Below are positions 1 through 9,109 of a stretch of 29,465 nt of DNA, piece by piece (position 1 is the first letter of the stretch; each line of letters starts with the position of its first letter). The notes beneath the pieces are model-generated. The model was not told where the DNA came from, did no database searches, and worked only from the letters and a program-made list of their open reading frames with translations. A program made the position numbers and the translations under genes. Origin of the DNA: a virus; IMG/VR virus record IMGVR_UViG_3300025128_000219, positions 1 to 29,465 of that record; one strand, 5' to 3'.

Positions 1-30
1 AAGGGGCTGTATTGATCTCTGAGTAGCCAT
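1..30 (-). CDS. Start of a further gene, truncated by the window edge
   Basis: An ATG at 30 is preceded by a good ribosome-binding sequence (GAGGGG, 4 nt before the ATG) and opens a frame MATQRSIQPL that runs off the left edge. Only ten codons are visible, so nothing can be said about function. It follows the lysis cassette in the same direction. The 67 nt between the stop at 98 and this start contain no other frame worth calling. Confidence 0.35.
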   Translation of the reverse strand, partial: MATQRSIQPL

Positions 31-97
31 CTAACCCCTCTAGTATACTAACCTACCACAAACACATAGATTGCTCTGTATGAGCAGCTATACCCCC

Positions 98-358
98 TTA
101 ACGTGGATTTCGTCCTAACTTACCTGCCTGATAAGCAGCAGCACCAAAGTAAGCTGCAATCAATCCTGACAAAGCTAGATAAGCCATCTCCATGACATTG
201 TTATTACCATAACGATCTGGATCAGCTACAATACATACAGTCATAGCAAACAACATTCCCATAACTAACCAAGCCATACGTCTTCTATTTGTTTGATATA
301 CAGATTTATCAGGTATCATATCTTTTTTATCTTCTTCATACATCATTTCACCCACCAT
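98..358 (-). CDS. Small two-helix membrane protein, holin candidate
   Basis: An 86-aa protein with a charged N-terminus (residues 1-27), a hydrophobic helix at about 28-45, a short polar turn containing DPDRYGNNN, a second hydrophobic helix at about 56-76 and a basic tail. Size and two-helix topology fit a class II-type holin, which would permeabilise the inner membrane and release the endolysin encoded about 0.7 kb upstream at 1077-1463. The start is supported by AAGGAGT just upstream. The link to holin function is inferred from topology and from lying in the same operon as a peptidoglycan peptidase; no holin family motif is recognised. The 155-aa and 81-aa membrane proteins nearby are competing candidates. 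Confidence 0.6.
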   Translation of the reverse strand: MVGEMMYEEDKKDMIPDKSVYQTNRRRMAWLVMGMLFAMTVCIVADPDRYGNNNVMEMAYLALSGLIAAYFGAAAYQAGKLGRNPR

Positions 359-367
359 TCTTACTCC

Positions 368-835
368 TTATATATTAAGATAAATAAGTGCTCCTATTGC
401 TGCTAATAAACCAAAGAACATAAAAGCTAAAAATACTACAAATATATTTTTCATTTTATTCAACCTATTAGCACGTTTTTTTGCCATGTCTTCTTTTGCT
501 TTTTTTAATTCTAATCTTGCTTCTCTTTCATACTGAAGAAATAAATTCCAACTACCCGGAGTTCCATATAATTGGAGAAATTCTCTCAGTTCTTCTCTCT
601 GTTTTTGAATTTTCTGTACACTTAAAAGTCTTTCCATAGCAGATGCTGATGTACTACTACCCATAAGTTTCTGTTTATTATTCTCTTCATGTACTTGTGA
701 ACATCCTGTGGCCCAATCAGTTAATTGTTTTGCACAATCATTAACAGATTTACCATTTTCTAGAAGTTGTTTAACTTCTTTAAATGCTTTATTGGCAAGA
801 GCTATACCACTAATTATAGTTACTGGATCTACCAC
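368..835 (-). CDS. Tail-anchored coiled-coil membrane protein of the lysis region
   Basis: 155 aa, starting with GTG at 835 behind a purine-rich AGAGGGGG ribosome site. Residues 1-45 form a mildly hydrophobic helical segment (DPVTIISGIALANKAFKEV), 70-128 a charged, coiled-coil-prone region with EFLQLYGTPGSWNLFLQYER in its middle, and 130-153 a strong C-terminal membrane helix. An N-in, C-terminal anchor layout is unusual for a spanin, whose inner-membrane subunit normally has an N-terminal anchor. It may be a holin/antiholin partner or a membrane regulator of lysis, but function is unknown. Proteins of this shape occur in marine phages as far as I recall. It sits between the 76-aa gene and the two-helix holin candidate, with short gaps. 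Confidence 0.75.
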   Translation of the reverse strand: MVDPVTIISGIALANKAFKEVKQLLENGKSVNDCAKQLTDWATGCSQVHEENNKQKLMGSSTSASAMERLLSVQKIQKQREELREFLQLYGTPGSWNLFLQYEREARLELKKAKEDMAKKRANRLNKMKNIFVVFLAFMFFGLLAAIGALIYLNI

Positions 836-846
836 CTTTGCCCCCT

Positions 847-1077
847 CTATGCTAAAATTTCTACCGTACTACTGTCCTTATTTATTTCTACTAATTGTCC
901 ATATCTATCGTATATTGTAAATGAAGACTCAGATACTTTAGTAACTGGTCCATTCATTTCATACTCACGAGTGACATGTGTTATATCACCACCACCTTTA
1001 TTAATAGTATATCTAACATATGTCTCTATTGGAGCTACACTACCAGACATAGGTGTAGAATATACAGGTTCAGTCAT
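847..1077 (-). CDS. Small beta-rich hypothetical protein
   Basis: 76 aa with no signal peptide or membrane helix. The sequence alternates hydrophobic and polar residues (VRYTINKGGGDITHV, SSFTIYDRYGQLVEI, STVEIL), which suggests a small all-beta fold. The start overlaps the stop of the M15 peptidase gene as TAATG, so it is probably translated by coupling to it. I do not recognise a family. Its place between the endolysin and a membrane protein makes a lysis-accessory or minor virion role possible, without direct evidence. Confidence 0.7.
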   Translation of the reverse strand: MTEPVYSTPMSGSVAPIETYVRYTINKGGGDITHVTREYEMNGPVTKVSESSFTIYDRYGQLVEINKDSSTVEILA

Positions 1078-1463
1078 TACTTATAGCTCCACACTGTAGG
1101 TCTAGGTGTACGATCTGAATCATCTAGATCATCTATATGAATAAATCTTTTATTATATGCCCCTCTTTGAGCTACACCTATACCTGTAAAGCCATGCTCT
1201 ATTGCTAGTTTAATAAGATCGTATGCATCTGATCCTACTACTGCTACGTCTACTGCACGACCTTGTACATGTGCTGAATTAGGAGAGCCACCTATTGCAC
1301 TATTATGTGCTTGACTTCTATATCCTGACGTAATAACCATTGGTCTATTATAACATTCACGAAGACACTCTAGTTTCTCCATAAATTTTTCATCCATCTC
1401 ACATTCATCTGTACCTTTACATCTCATTTCTTTTTTTGTAAAGTAAACCCAATGTGTTGACAT
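1077..1463 (-). CDS. Peptidase M15-family endolysin
   Basis: 128 aa, a single-domain peptidoglycan peptidase of the M15_3 type, matching the usual length of that family. The zinc-site pattern is complete: TSGYRS at 45-50, SAHVQGRAVDV at 63-73 giving His65 and Asp72, and FIHID at 107-111 giving His109. It would cut peptide cross-links of the host wall late in infection. There is no signal peptide or membrane helix, so it needs a holin, and membrane proteins lie on both sides (1465-1710, 98-358, 368-835). The ATG at 1463 follows the previous stop by one base. Family assignment is firm; the exact bond cleaved is not readable from sequence. Confidence 0.9.
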   Translation of the reverse strand: MSTHWVYFTKKEMRCKGTDECEMDEKFMEKLECLRECYNRPMVITSGYRSQAHNSAIGGSPNSAHVQGRAVDVAVVGSDAYDLIKLAIEHGFTGIGVAQRGAYNKRFIHIDDLDDSDRTPRPTVWSYK

Positions 1464-1464
1464 A

Positions 1465-1710
1465 TTATTTGCTCATCCTTTCTATCATATTATCTAATTT
1501 ATTTTCTAACTTATCAAAACGATCCATTAGTTTTTCCATGTCTCGTTCTACATCATCTCTACGTGCATATTCTTTAGCAAACTCTTCTCTAGTCTTACTA
1601 ATTAATATACGTGCATCATCTAGTTTTGTATTAACACCACGTATCCACCATACTACAGCACCAGCAAAGCCGCTAAGTATGAGATTCCATATCATTGCGC
1701 TCTCTGGCAT
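1465..1710 (-). CDS. N-terminally anchored coiled-coil protein, spanin- or XhlA-like
   Basis: 81 aa. Residues 5-23 form one membrane helix (AMIWNLILSGFAGAVVWWI); residues 26-80 are a long, highly charged helix with heptad-like spacing (RDMEKLMDRFDKLENKLDNM). This single-anchor plus coiled-coil shape resembles inner-membrane spanin subunits or hemolysin XhlA-type lysis proteins. It is directly upstream of the M15 endolysin and its start overlaps the stop of the giant ejection-type gene (TAATG at 1710). The lysis role is inferred from position and topology; no outer-membrane lipoprotein spanin partner with a lipobox is visible nearby. Confidence 0.7.
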   Translation of the reverse strand: MPESAMIWNLILSGFAGAVVWWIRGVNTKLDDARILISKTREEFAKEYARRDDVERDMEKLMDRFDKLENKLDNMIERMSK

Positions 1711-4700
1711 TACTTTTCTCCTTGTTCTTCTTTTAATGATTTATTTATTTCTTCTGTATAAACTTTAGCAAGTTCTCCTATTAAACCAGTTGGATTATAT
1801 TGTCCAAATTTTTCTTGAAAAATATTTACTAAATTATCATTATCAAGAGGATTTTGAACAGCATCTATAAAAGGTGTATAAAAAATTTCTGATGCTTTAT
1901 CAGAATTTTTTTCATAAGTAAAGTTAGGACCAGCTACTGCATTAACTACACCATCTATTCCAAATTTTTGAGCATTACCTTTTAAATCTTGATAACTCAT
2001 TTCTGAAAATAACTTCATTTTATTTTTTATTTTTTTATAATTTTCTCTTTTTACTTGCATTGCTTCTTTATATTTATTTTTAACATCATTAATAATTTCA
2101 GGTGTTATTTGTCTTGGTTTTAATTGTCTTAGATAACTTATAAAACTTTTATCACTTAAATCTAATTTACGCATATCTTTATATAATGTATATCCTATAG
2201 ATTTATTAAGATCATTTGTAGTAGTTCTCTGTCCTGTTGTTAGCCAGCTATTCATATCATTCATAGTTAATGGAAAACCATATGAATTACGAGCTACATC
2301 TGCTATCTCTGAAGCTTTCATCTGATCAAAATATGCTCTAACAGCTTGTGATGTACCCGGCTCTAATGCTTCAGCAAGCTCAAGAACAGCACGTTTTGTA
2401 TTTTCTAAATTTATTCCGGGTTGTTCTTCTGAAAATAAATCTCCATGACCAAGAGAACTTGCAGCAATATTAATAAGACCATCCACTACAAATTTTGGAG
2501 ATGTATATGGACCTAAAATAGAACCAGCTAATGCTTTAACAGAATCTGCTATATCTGTTTCAGTTACATTATCTCCACCAAGTATACGACCAGTTAATCT
2601 AGTAGCTACTTTACCAAAATCTAATGCATCGTATTGTGAAGAGTTTGCATATCTAACAATTATTGATCTTTGTCCAGTTTTTTTATCTATCACTTCTTGA
2701 GCACCTTTTAATATAAAAGGCTTACCACCTCTATTCCAAGCTCCTCCCATTTCTTCGTAAGCTCTTAAATTTATTTTATTTTGTTCAGCAGAAGACCTTA
2801 TAGGTTTACCATCAGCATCATAATTATCAAGAGGCATTTCAGTTTGTGCTTCATTGTTTGCATTTACAAGAGACTCTAAACCATATGTAGTTGCCGCAAG
2901 ACCTGATCCTCTTCTAACTCCTCGCTTTATTAATCTACCCCCTAGTTTTACATTACCTTTTTTAATTTCATTTGCACCTTTTAATAAATCTGATACTGAA
3001 TATTTTAAAATATTTTTTGTTGTTCTTACCATTTCAGAAGGAAATAGTGCATATGTACCAATAGGTAATCTAGATAACATTCTAGCTCCCGGTGCTGCAA
3101 CACTATATGAAGGCATAACATCACGAACTATTTGTGATGCCATTTCAAATAACTCATCATCAGCAACAGTATTACCATACATCTTTTTTAATTCACGATA
3201 TTCTATTTCATGTGCTATTAACTTAGCATATGTATCAGGCACACCATATGCTTGGCTTAATGTATCCATACCTTTTTTGTAAGCTTTACCTAAAGGTTTA
3301 TCTAATTTATCACCATATAAATTAATATTTTTACGAATAAGCTCTGATGATAAATCACTATCTATAACACCTTGTTCTTTTAATTTTTCTAATCTTTGTA
3401 AAGCTTTTTTATTTCCCAGACGATACATTTCAAATACATCATTAGTGGCTTGTCTAACAACATTATCTTTTCCAATAGCAGAAAAAATGTAGCCGTTACT
3501 ACCAAGGTTTTGAACAGCACCATAAGAGTTTACAAAATATGCAGGAATATCAAGAACTGTTTGAGTGGCCTGACCATACGCTGCTATCTTTGCTAATGTA
3601 TTTCCAAAGGCTCCTCCACCTAATTTTGAATTGGTCCAATAATCTATACCATTCTCAAAGTATCTATAAAGAGTATCATCTGTATACATATCTTTTAAAA
3701 ATACTCCAGAATCTTTAACTGTTTTACCTAATTGTTTTTCAACTAAATCTTCTAAATTTTCTGATTGACGTGCAGGTGGAGTAGTTCCTTTTTTTCTTTT
3801 AATTGTAACTCTTTGTTTTGGTAGAAAATCTATTAACCCACCTAACTCTATTGTTGCAGCATCATCCTCACCTTTTTGTAAAGCTTTAACAGCAAACTTA
3901 TTTAATTCTGAAAAGTATTCAGAACTTTTAAGTAATTTTTGTTGAGTTATTAAAGTTTCACTCAATCTACCAAGAGCATCTTTTCTTTCACCTAATAGAT
4001 TTAAAATAGGTTGATTTAGTTCTTGTCTTTTTTTAAGAGCATTTAAAGCTTTACCTGTGCTTGTTCCAGACTTAGGAGTAAGATCACCTAGAATTTTTGG
4101 TATATCTAAAATAAAATCAGTAGAGTCAGACTCACCAGATAGTCTTCTAACCGTCTGTACTATTCTATCATCAATTTGTTCTGCTGTTTCTTTAGGAAAT
4201 TTTTTTCTAAATACTTTTCTAGCATCTTCTACTTTAGTTAAAAATTCTCCATCTAACTTACCCTCTGTAGCATCAATAATTTTCTTTAAATAAGCAGGAT
4301 TATTATTAGCTTCAAAACTTCTTGTTATATAAAATTTACCTTCACCACGATTAATGCCTAGTTTTTTATCTCCTTCTAAACCAAGCAAATCATTTAATTT
4401 ATTTTCATTTGTTTTTATAGCATCTCCTACTTCTTTTAAAGCGTCTAATACTTTAGTTCCTTGTAAAGAAGGTGCTATAGTTCCTTCATCAAGAAAATTA
4501 TTAACATCTTCATCTGTAATTCTAGTGCTCACTTTATTTTTAATTCTTTGTAGTGAATCCTTTTTCATTTCTGTTTCTAAATTTTTTATAAGACGTTTAA
4601 CAGTTAAAGCAGAATCACTACCCCTCTCTCTTTTAAGTGCAGCATTAAATACTTCTTTAGGAAGACCAACATTAGATTTAAAAAATCTTCCTACTTTTGT

Positions 4701-5915
4701 ATTTAATTCTGCTATTCTTTCTGTTATGTTATGTCTAACAGGTTTCTTAGGATCAACGACATCTGTTTCTTTTTGTAGTGATTTAACTTTTACTTTTTCT
4801 GTAGATGGAGTTTCATCTAATTCTTTACGAACAGCCGTTGCAATATTTTCAGCTTCTCTACCAACAGGAACTATACGACCTAGAAGACCACCAGTTACTA
4901 ATCCAAGACCTGTTGCTGTAGCTACCTCTGCAACATTTATATCTCTGTTTGGATCTGCAATAATTTGTTCACCTACATTAAAACCACCAGCATAAATACC
5001 ACCAGTAACAGCACCAGTTCCTATATTTTTAGCTCGTAAAGTTCTAGCAGCTTGTTTTTTTAGTTGATCATCTGTAACTTTTTCTGCTTGTTTTTTGACA
5101 ACTTTATCTTTACCTACATCTTTAACTGTTTCTTCAACTATATTTTTTTTAGCAAGCTGCTGTGTTAGTTGATTTTTAAATGATAATTTAGCTGCTGTAG
5201 ATGCAGCTTTACCACCAATTAATTTAGCTAATGCACCTACACCTAAAGTACCCACTAAACCTATTATAGTTTCAGGAGCAATAGCAGTATTTTTAACAGC
5301 ACGTAAAAAACTTTTTACATCTGCATCTGCAACTTCAAATTGTTTTAAAGAATCAGCCCATGCCTTCTGCTGTTCTGGAGTCATGTCTCCTATATTGTAA
5401 GCAGTTATTCCAAGGTTAGTTAAATCATTTCCTAGTTTAGAGTGACGATCCATAAACCAATCACCTATACTATCATAACCTTCTTCTTCTGGATCAAACT
5501 CTTCACCGGGGTTTTCTTGATTCCATATTATATTAGCATTTTTATTCCACTCTTCATCTTTAGCTAAAGCAGATACAGTTTTAGCTTCTTCTTCTTCTAT
5601 TGCTTTTTCATATACTTCTTTACCTAAATCTTTAGTACGAGGTTGCACTTTAGATAAAGTATCAGCAGATATTCTACCTCTTGTTAGTTGTGCATACTCT
5701 CCTGATTCATCAAGAGGATCAGCTTGTGTAGAATATTCTTCAAACTTAGTGTCTTTAGTTATACCAAGTTTATTAAAGAAAGTATCTTTATCCATATCAG
5801 GATAAATATCTTCTTGAACTTTAGATGCAAAATCTTCTTCACTTAAATTTTTATAAGCGTCAGCGTTTGGAAGAGTAGCCACATACTCTTGTATTTTTTG
5901 TAAATTTTCATTCAT
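1710..5915 (-). CDS. Giant internal/ejection-type virion protein (1401 aa)
   Basis: The largest gene in the window. The N-terminal 170 residues are acidic. Hydrophobic, Gly/Ala-rich stretches at about 208-235 and 325-345 (TIIGLVGTLGVGALAKLIGG; TATGLGLVTGGLLGRIVPVG) could insert into membranes. The rest is helical and Lys/Glu-rich, with a conserved-looking segment around PSYSVAAPGARMLSRLPIGT in the second half. A very long helical protein with membrane-active segments, encoded next to the tail hub, fits the high-molecular-weight ejection proteins of podoviruses (T7 gp16/P22 gp16 in role, not in sequence). I see no lytic transglycosylase or other enzyme motif. Assignment rests on size, composition and position. 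Confidence 0.7.
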   Translation of the reverse strand: MNENLQKIQEYVATLPNADAYKNLSEEDFASKVQEDIYPDMDKDTFFNKLGITKDTKFEEYSTQADPLDESGEYAQLTRGRISADTLSKVQPRTKDLGKEVYEKAIEEEEAKTVSALAKDEEWNKNANIIWNQENPGEEFDPEEEGYDSIGDWFMDRHSKLGNDLTNLGITAYNIGDMTPEQQKAWADSLKQFEVADADVKSFLRAVKNTAIAPETIIGLVGTLGVGALAKLIGGKAASTAAKLSFKNQLTQQLAKKNIVEETVKDVGKDKVVKKQAEKVTDDQLKKQAARTLRAKNIGTGAVTGGIYAGGFNVGEQIIADPNRDINVAEVATATGLGLVTGGLLGRIVPVGREAENIATAVRKELDETPSTEKVKVKSLQKETDVVDPKKPVRHNITERIAELNTKVGRFFKSNVGLPKEVFNAALKRERGSDSALTVKRLIKNLETEMKKDSLQRIKNKVSTRITDEDVNNFLDEGTIAPSLQGTKVLDALKEVGDAIKTNENKLNDLLGLEGDKKLGINRGEGKFYITRSFEANNNPAYLKKIIDATEGKLDGEFLTKVEDARKVFRKKFPKETAEQIDDRIVQTVRRLSGESDSTDFILDIPKILGDLTPKSGTSTGKALNALKKRQELNQPILNLLGERKDALGRLSETLITQQKLLKSSEYFSELNKFAVKALQKGEDDAATIELGGLIDFLPKQRVTIKRKKGTTPPARQSENLEDLVEKQLGKTVKDSGVFLKDMYTDDTLYRYFENGIDYWTNSKLGGGAFGNTLAKIAAYGQATQTVLDIPAYFVNSYGAVQNLGSNGYIFSAIGKDNVVRQATNDVFEMYRLGNKKALQRLEKLKEQGVIDSDLSSELIRKNINLYGDKLDKPLGKAYKKGMDTLSQAYGVPDTYAKLIAHEIEYRELKKMYGNTVADDELFEMASQIVRDVMPSYSVAAPGARMLSRLPIGTYALFPSEMVRTTKNILKYSVSDLLKGANEIKKGNVKLGGRLIKRGVRRGSGLAATTYGLESLVNANNEAQTEMPLDNYDADGKPIRSSAEQNKINLRAYEEMGGAWNRGGKPFILKGAQEVIDKKTGQRSIIVRYANSSQYDALDFGKVATRLTGRILGGDNVTETDIADSVKALAGSILGPYTSPKFVVDGLINIAASSLGHGDLFSEEQPGINLENTKRAVLELAEALEPGTSQAVRAYFDQMKASEIADVARNSYGFPLTMNDMNSWLTTGQRTTTNDLNKSIGYTLYKDMRKLDLSDKSFISYLRQLKPRQITPEIINDVKNKYKEAMQVKRENYKKIKNKMKLFSEMSYQDLKGNAQKFGIDGVVNAVAGPNFTYEKNSDKASEIFYTPFIDAVQNPLDNDNLVNIFQEKFGQYNPTGLIGELAKVYTEEINKSLKEEQGEK

Positions 5916-5918
5916 TAT

Positions 5919-8039
5919 TTAAATCTTTGGTCGTTCCGTAATTCCAAGTATTTTTCTAATTTTTGCTGAAAGATCAGAAGCTATTATATTTGGATCTTTT
6001 TTACCTATTTCTCTTAAAGCATCTTCATTAGCTTTTGTTAAGGCATTATTAATTTTATTTTGTAATTTTTTATCTTTACCATAAAAAGATGATTTAATTC
6101 TAACTGATCCATCAGGACCAACAGAAACATTACCACCAAGTGCTGTTTTAAGCGATCTTTCTACTGATTTTCCTATTGCATTCATCTGTGTAGTAATCTT
6201 TTCAGGTGTTAATTTTTTTTCATTTCTATCTTTTGCTGCTTTAGCTCTTTTAGCTTCTATCTCTGCTAGTTTCTTTGTTTTATCAAGCTGTGCATTAACA
6301 CTAGCATCAATGGAAGCTGCTTCCGCAGTAGGAATATTATTTTTTATAGTTTCAAGGGCTGTTTTTTGTTTATTTATTTCCTTTTCTATTTCAGACGCTT
6401 TGTCATTTTGTCCTTTTTGCCTTAAATCTTGTGCTTTTAATTCATCTCTTTTTATTGAAGCAGTTTTAAGAGCAGCCTCTTTTATTAAATTATATTGTTC
6501 TTTATCTGCTTTTGATTTTCCTTCAGAATATTTAGACATTGTTAATGCAAGAAGACCTACTGCACCAAACCTACCTGCATCTTCATCTAATACTGCATCT
6601 TGAGCAGCAGTTATTCCTGCATCTCTAGGATTAATAATTTTTTTAGCTGCTTCAGGATCAACAATTTTTAATGTATCTTTATTTATTTCTCCTAAATCAC
6701 TTAAAAAGTCCTTATCTCTTTTTACAAGTTCATTAAAAGCTTTAGTAGAACTTTTTCTAAATCTACTTATAGTATCTTTAGCTATTTGTTTTTGACCTTC
6801 TAATTGATTTCGTTTTATATCTCTCTTTGTTTTTAAATAATCTAATGCATCACTGCTAAGATTTAAACCTGCTGTAGCTTGTTGTAAAAGTTGATTTCCT
6901 AATTTAGTTGCAGGTGTAACAGAGGTACCTACTGCTCCTGCCATTGATCTTTTAACTAGAGGTAAAGCACTTGTTAAACCACCACCCATATTACGATTTA
7001 CTTTGCCACCTTCAGCAGATCTAAAAAATCCTTTACCAAAACCTGATTGACCTGATTGACTTCCTCGTAATCCTTGTAAACCTAAACCAAATATTTGTTG
7101 TTGAGGTGTTGCACTTGCTTGTGTTTTTACTTCACTTTTTGATAATGCTTTAGTAAATGGACTTCCTGTTATAAAACCACTAAGTCTAGTAAGTTCTGAA
7201 GGTACAAATTCCTCTTCTTCTAAAAATCTAGCGTACTCTTCTCCTAATTTAGCTTGCTTAAACTCTCTATCTTCTTCACCTAATTTTTTTAATAAACCAA
7301 AATCAGCAAGACCTGTATCTAATTTTGTCTTTCCTATATCTCTTGCTAATCCTGCTGAATCTAATAAATCTCCAGCAACTGTTCTTTTACGACTACCTTC
7401 TTCTTTAAATTTACTATAAGCATCTTCAAAAGCTTTTTGTCTACCAATAGCTTCAATATCTCCAAGCTGCCTACTAAAAGTATCACCTAATAATGCAGCC
7501 GTAACACCAGCACGACTACCAAGACCAGACATACCTCCAGCTTCTACAGCTTGTTTTTCAAATTTTGGTAATACTTTCCGTTCAAAGTCCTCTTGAACTT
7601 TTCTTTTTTCAACTTCTAATACAGCATCTAAATATGGACTTGCAAATTTTTCAGCAGCTTCAGCCGTAAACTCAATAGGTATATCTTCTATTCTACTTGC
7701 ATAATCTGATATACCTTTTTCATATTCATCAATGTATGGATCTTGAACTCCAATTAATGATTTTAAACCCTTTCTTGCTTCTATTTCATCTGGAGTTAAA
7801 TCAGCAATAGTTGATCGTTCTGTTCCAACTTCTATAGTTTTACTAGGATCATTAGGATCTGGAACTCTTGTAACACCAAATTTTGCACGACCTCTTTTTG
7901 TACGTTGATCATACAATTTCATAGCTTCATCTACAACTTTTTTAGCTCCCGGTCTTATCTCTTCAGGAAGTTGTTGTGTAGTTATTGTTGATGAAGTTTG
8001 TCTTTCTGGCTTACCAAATAGAAAATCAAATATACCCAT
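5919..8039 (-). CDS. Large helical virion protein, probable ejection protein (706 aa)
   Basis: Begins MGIFDFLFGKPERQ, a short hydrophobic start typical of tail/internal proteins, followed by a long charged helical domain (about 25-300), a Gly-rich linker around residue 340-355 with GGKVNRNMGGG, and a second Lys/Ala/Glu-rich coiled-coil region (about 510-620). It lies between the 202-aa tail-associated gene and the 1401-aa ejection-type gene. Together they look like a two-component internal protein set as in short-tailed phages. The Gly-rich motif recurs in a basic protein gene 11 kb away (18263-19015). No enzyme motif is seen. Function is inferred. Confidence 0.65.
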   Translation of the reverse strand: MGIFDFLFGKPERQTSSTITTQQLPEEIRPGAKKVVDEAMKLYDQRTKRGRAKFGVTRVPDPNDPSKTIEVGTERSTIADLTPDEIEARKGLKSLIGVQDPYIDEYEKGISDYASRIEDIPIEFTAEAAEKFASPYLDAVLEVEKRKVQEDFERKVLPKFEKQAVEAGGMSGLGSRAGVTAALLGDTFSRQLGDIEAIGRQKAFEDAYSKFKEEGSRKRTVAGDLLDSAGLARDIGKTKLDTGLADFGLLKKLGEEDREFKQAKLGEEYARFLEEEEFVPSELTRLSGFITGSPFTKALSKSEVKTQASATPQQQIFGLGLQGLRGSQSGQSGFGKGFFRSAEGGKVNRNMGGGLTSALPLVKRSMAGAVGTSVTPATKLGNQLLQQATAGLNLSSDALDYLKTKRDIKRNQLEGQKQIAKDTISRFRKSSTKAFNELVKRDKDFLSDLGEINKDTLKIVDPEAAKKIINPRDAGITAAQDAVLDEDAGRFGAVGLLALTMSKYSEGKSKADKEQYNLIKEAALKTASIKRDELKAQDLRQKGQNDKASEIEKEINKQKTALETIKNNIPTAEAASIDASVNAQLDKTKKLAEIEAKRAKAAKDRNEKKLTPEKITTQMNAIGKSVERSLKTALGGNVSVGPDGSVRIKSSFYGKDKKLQNKINNALTKANEDALREIGKKDPNIIASDLSAKIRKILGITERPKI
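6981..7013 (-). repeat. Gly-Gly-Lys motif repeat, copy in the ejection-type gene
   Basis: Encodes EGGKVNRNMGG in the 706-aa protein. 33 bases align without gaps to 18332-18364 with 28 identical positions by hand count. Too short to prove common descent at DNA level, but the protein motif match is clear. Confidence 0.5.
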
Positions 8040-8043
8040 TTTA

Positions 8044-8652
8044 TTACCCTATTGCTGATTTTAATGAAGCTAGTCCATTTATTTGTTTAGGTTGTTTAGT
8101 TGTACCAAATGCTTCTTGTCTAATTTCTCTTACTACCTTATCCATAATATCTGCACCTGCATCTGCACTACCATTACCAAGAGCAGACATTGTATGTGCA
8201 TCTACAATATATTCATCAGGACTTACAGCAAGAGTTGCAACTTGATTACCTTTTTCAACTATAGGCATTTGTACATTATCTTGCATACCATGTCCTTCAC
8301 CGGGAACAGGCCCACTACCAAAACTTACAGCCATTCCTTCTGTACCAGCCTTTGCTTGCATAGTAGGTTGCATCCTCTCAGCTAAGATATTATCATATGA
8401 AGATGGTGTTTCAAAAGCATTTATCATACTCTGTATTTTAGCAAATCTTTCTGGATCTGCTGGTTGAACATTCATTGGTCTTTGGTTAGGAGCTACAGGT
8501 TGCTCCATAGGCATAGGAGGAATTGGTGCTGGTGCTGGTGGTGGATTAATTACATTAGATGCTAACTGCATTTCTTCTGCACTAATATTAGCATTTTCTG
8601 CTAATTTATTTAAACCACTAAGTTTTAATATTTCTAATATATTTTCACTCAT
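8044..8652 (-). CDS. Tail-associated conserved phage protein with Pro-rich linker
   Basis: 202 aa. A helical N-terminus (1-33) is followed by a Pro-rich linker (36-59, NPPPAPAPIPPMPMEQP) and a C-terminal domain with GMAVSFGSGPVPGEGHGMQD and DEYIVDAHTMSALGNGSADA. The C-terminal pattern, in which a Gly/Pro loop is followed by an E-x-V-hydrophobic stretch and an ALGNGS-type turn, is one I recognise from many phage tail and tape-measure-like proteins. It probably belongs to the tail or ejection apparatus, consistent with its position between the gp10-like hub region and the ejection-type genes. The precise role is unknown. The stop is a few bases from the next ATG. Confidence 0.65.
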   Translation of the reverse strand: MSENILEILKLSGLNKLAENANISAEEMQLASNVINPPPAPAPIPPMPMEQPVAPNQRPMNVQPADPERFAKIQSMINAFETPSSYDNILAERMQPTMQAKAGTEGMAVSFGSGPVPGEGHGMQDNVQMPIVEKGNQVATLAVSPDEYIVDAHTMSALGNGSADAGADIMDKVVREIRQEAFGTTKQPKQINGLASLKSAIG

Positions 8653-8852
8653 GGCTGCTTACCTTTTAAAAAATCATTTATCATGTTAGAATAATTTAAT
8701 TTTTTCATTTTAATAAAATCTTGTTTTTGATCAAGACGGTATCGTTCAGGATCAAGAGCTTGTCCAGTATTAATATTACCTACTAAAGTGCTATCATTAA
8801 TTAATTTAAAATGATCTATTAAATTTTTTTTCATTAGTTTAAATTCTGCCAT
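8649..8852 (-). CDS. Small hypothetical protein
   Basis: 67 aa, helical and basic at its N-terminus (MAEFKLMKKNLIDHFKLIND), without membrane helix or recognised motif. It overlaps the end of the preceding 91-aa gene by 19 bases and its own stop overlaps the start of the 202-aa gene, so it fits the coupled translation pattern of this operon. Function unknown; likely a minor tail component or assembly factor judging only by neighbours. Confidence 0.6.
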   Translation of the reverse strand: MAEFKLMKKNLIDHFKLINDSTLVGNINTGQALDPERYRLDQKQDFIKMKKLNYSNMINDFLKGKQP

Positions 8853-9109
8853 GAAGTTTCTGTACCAAGACTAACATATCCTTTAAATTTACCTGAACTT
8901 ACAGAATATGCTATGTCACCTTTTTGTGGCCTACCTATTTGAGTTACTGTTGTTACAGTAAACACAGTAGATGCTGCCGCATTATCTATATCTAAATCTC
9001 TTGCATCTAACTCTTGAACTAAAACATCTCCCCATGTTCTTACTTGATTGTACATATCTACCAAGTCTTCATTTGTTAATGCAAAAGGTAAAATAGGATA
9101 TGTTGTCAT
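8834..9109 (-). CDS. Small tail-associated protein with beta C-terminus
   Basis: 91 aa. Residues 1-45 are helical (TNEDLVDMYNQVRTWGDVLV), and 48-91 are beta-type ending in GKFKGYVSLGTETSWQNLN. Endings of this kind, with a G-x-x-x-F/Y strand and a final W-x-x-L-N, are common in phage tail proteins and suggest a small trimeric or hub-attached piece. It overlaps the stop of the gp10-like gene at 9109 (one base, TAATG type) and is probably translated by coupling. A needle or plug role after the P22 gp10/gp26 order would fit the position but is not supported by recognisable sequence similarity. Confidence 0.6.
   Translation of the reverse strand: MTTYPILPFALTNEDLVDMYNQVRTWGDVLVQELDARDLDIDNAAASTVFTVTTVTQIGRPQKGDIAYSVSSGKFKGYVSLGTETSWQNLN

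Noticed and set aside
72-86. Inverted repeat TGCTC-5 nt-GAGCA after the holin candidate
   Set aside because: Only five pairs and no U-run; not enough for a terminator call.
1341-1370. TATAAT with an upstream TG on the minus strand inside the M15 gene
   Set aside because: The -10 looks right, but no -35-like hexamer is found 16 to 18 bases upstream, and it is within a coding region.
4354-4995. A 213-aa plus-strand frame inside the giant ejection-type gene
   Set aside because: Ser/Phe/Leu-rich product typical of the antisense of a Lys/Glu-rich AT-rich gene; no ribosome site and no neighbour on that strand.
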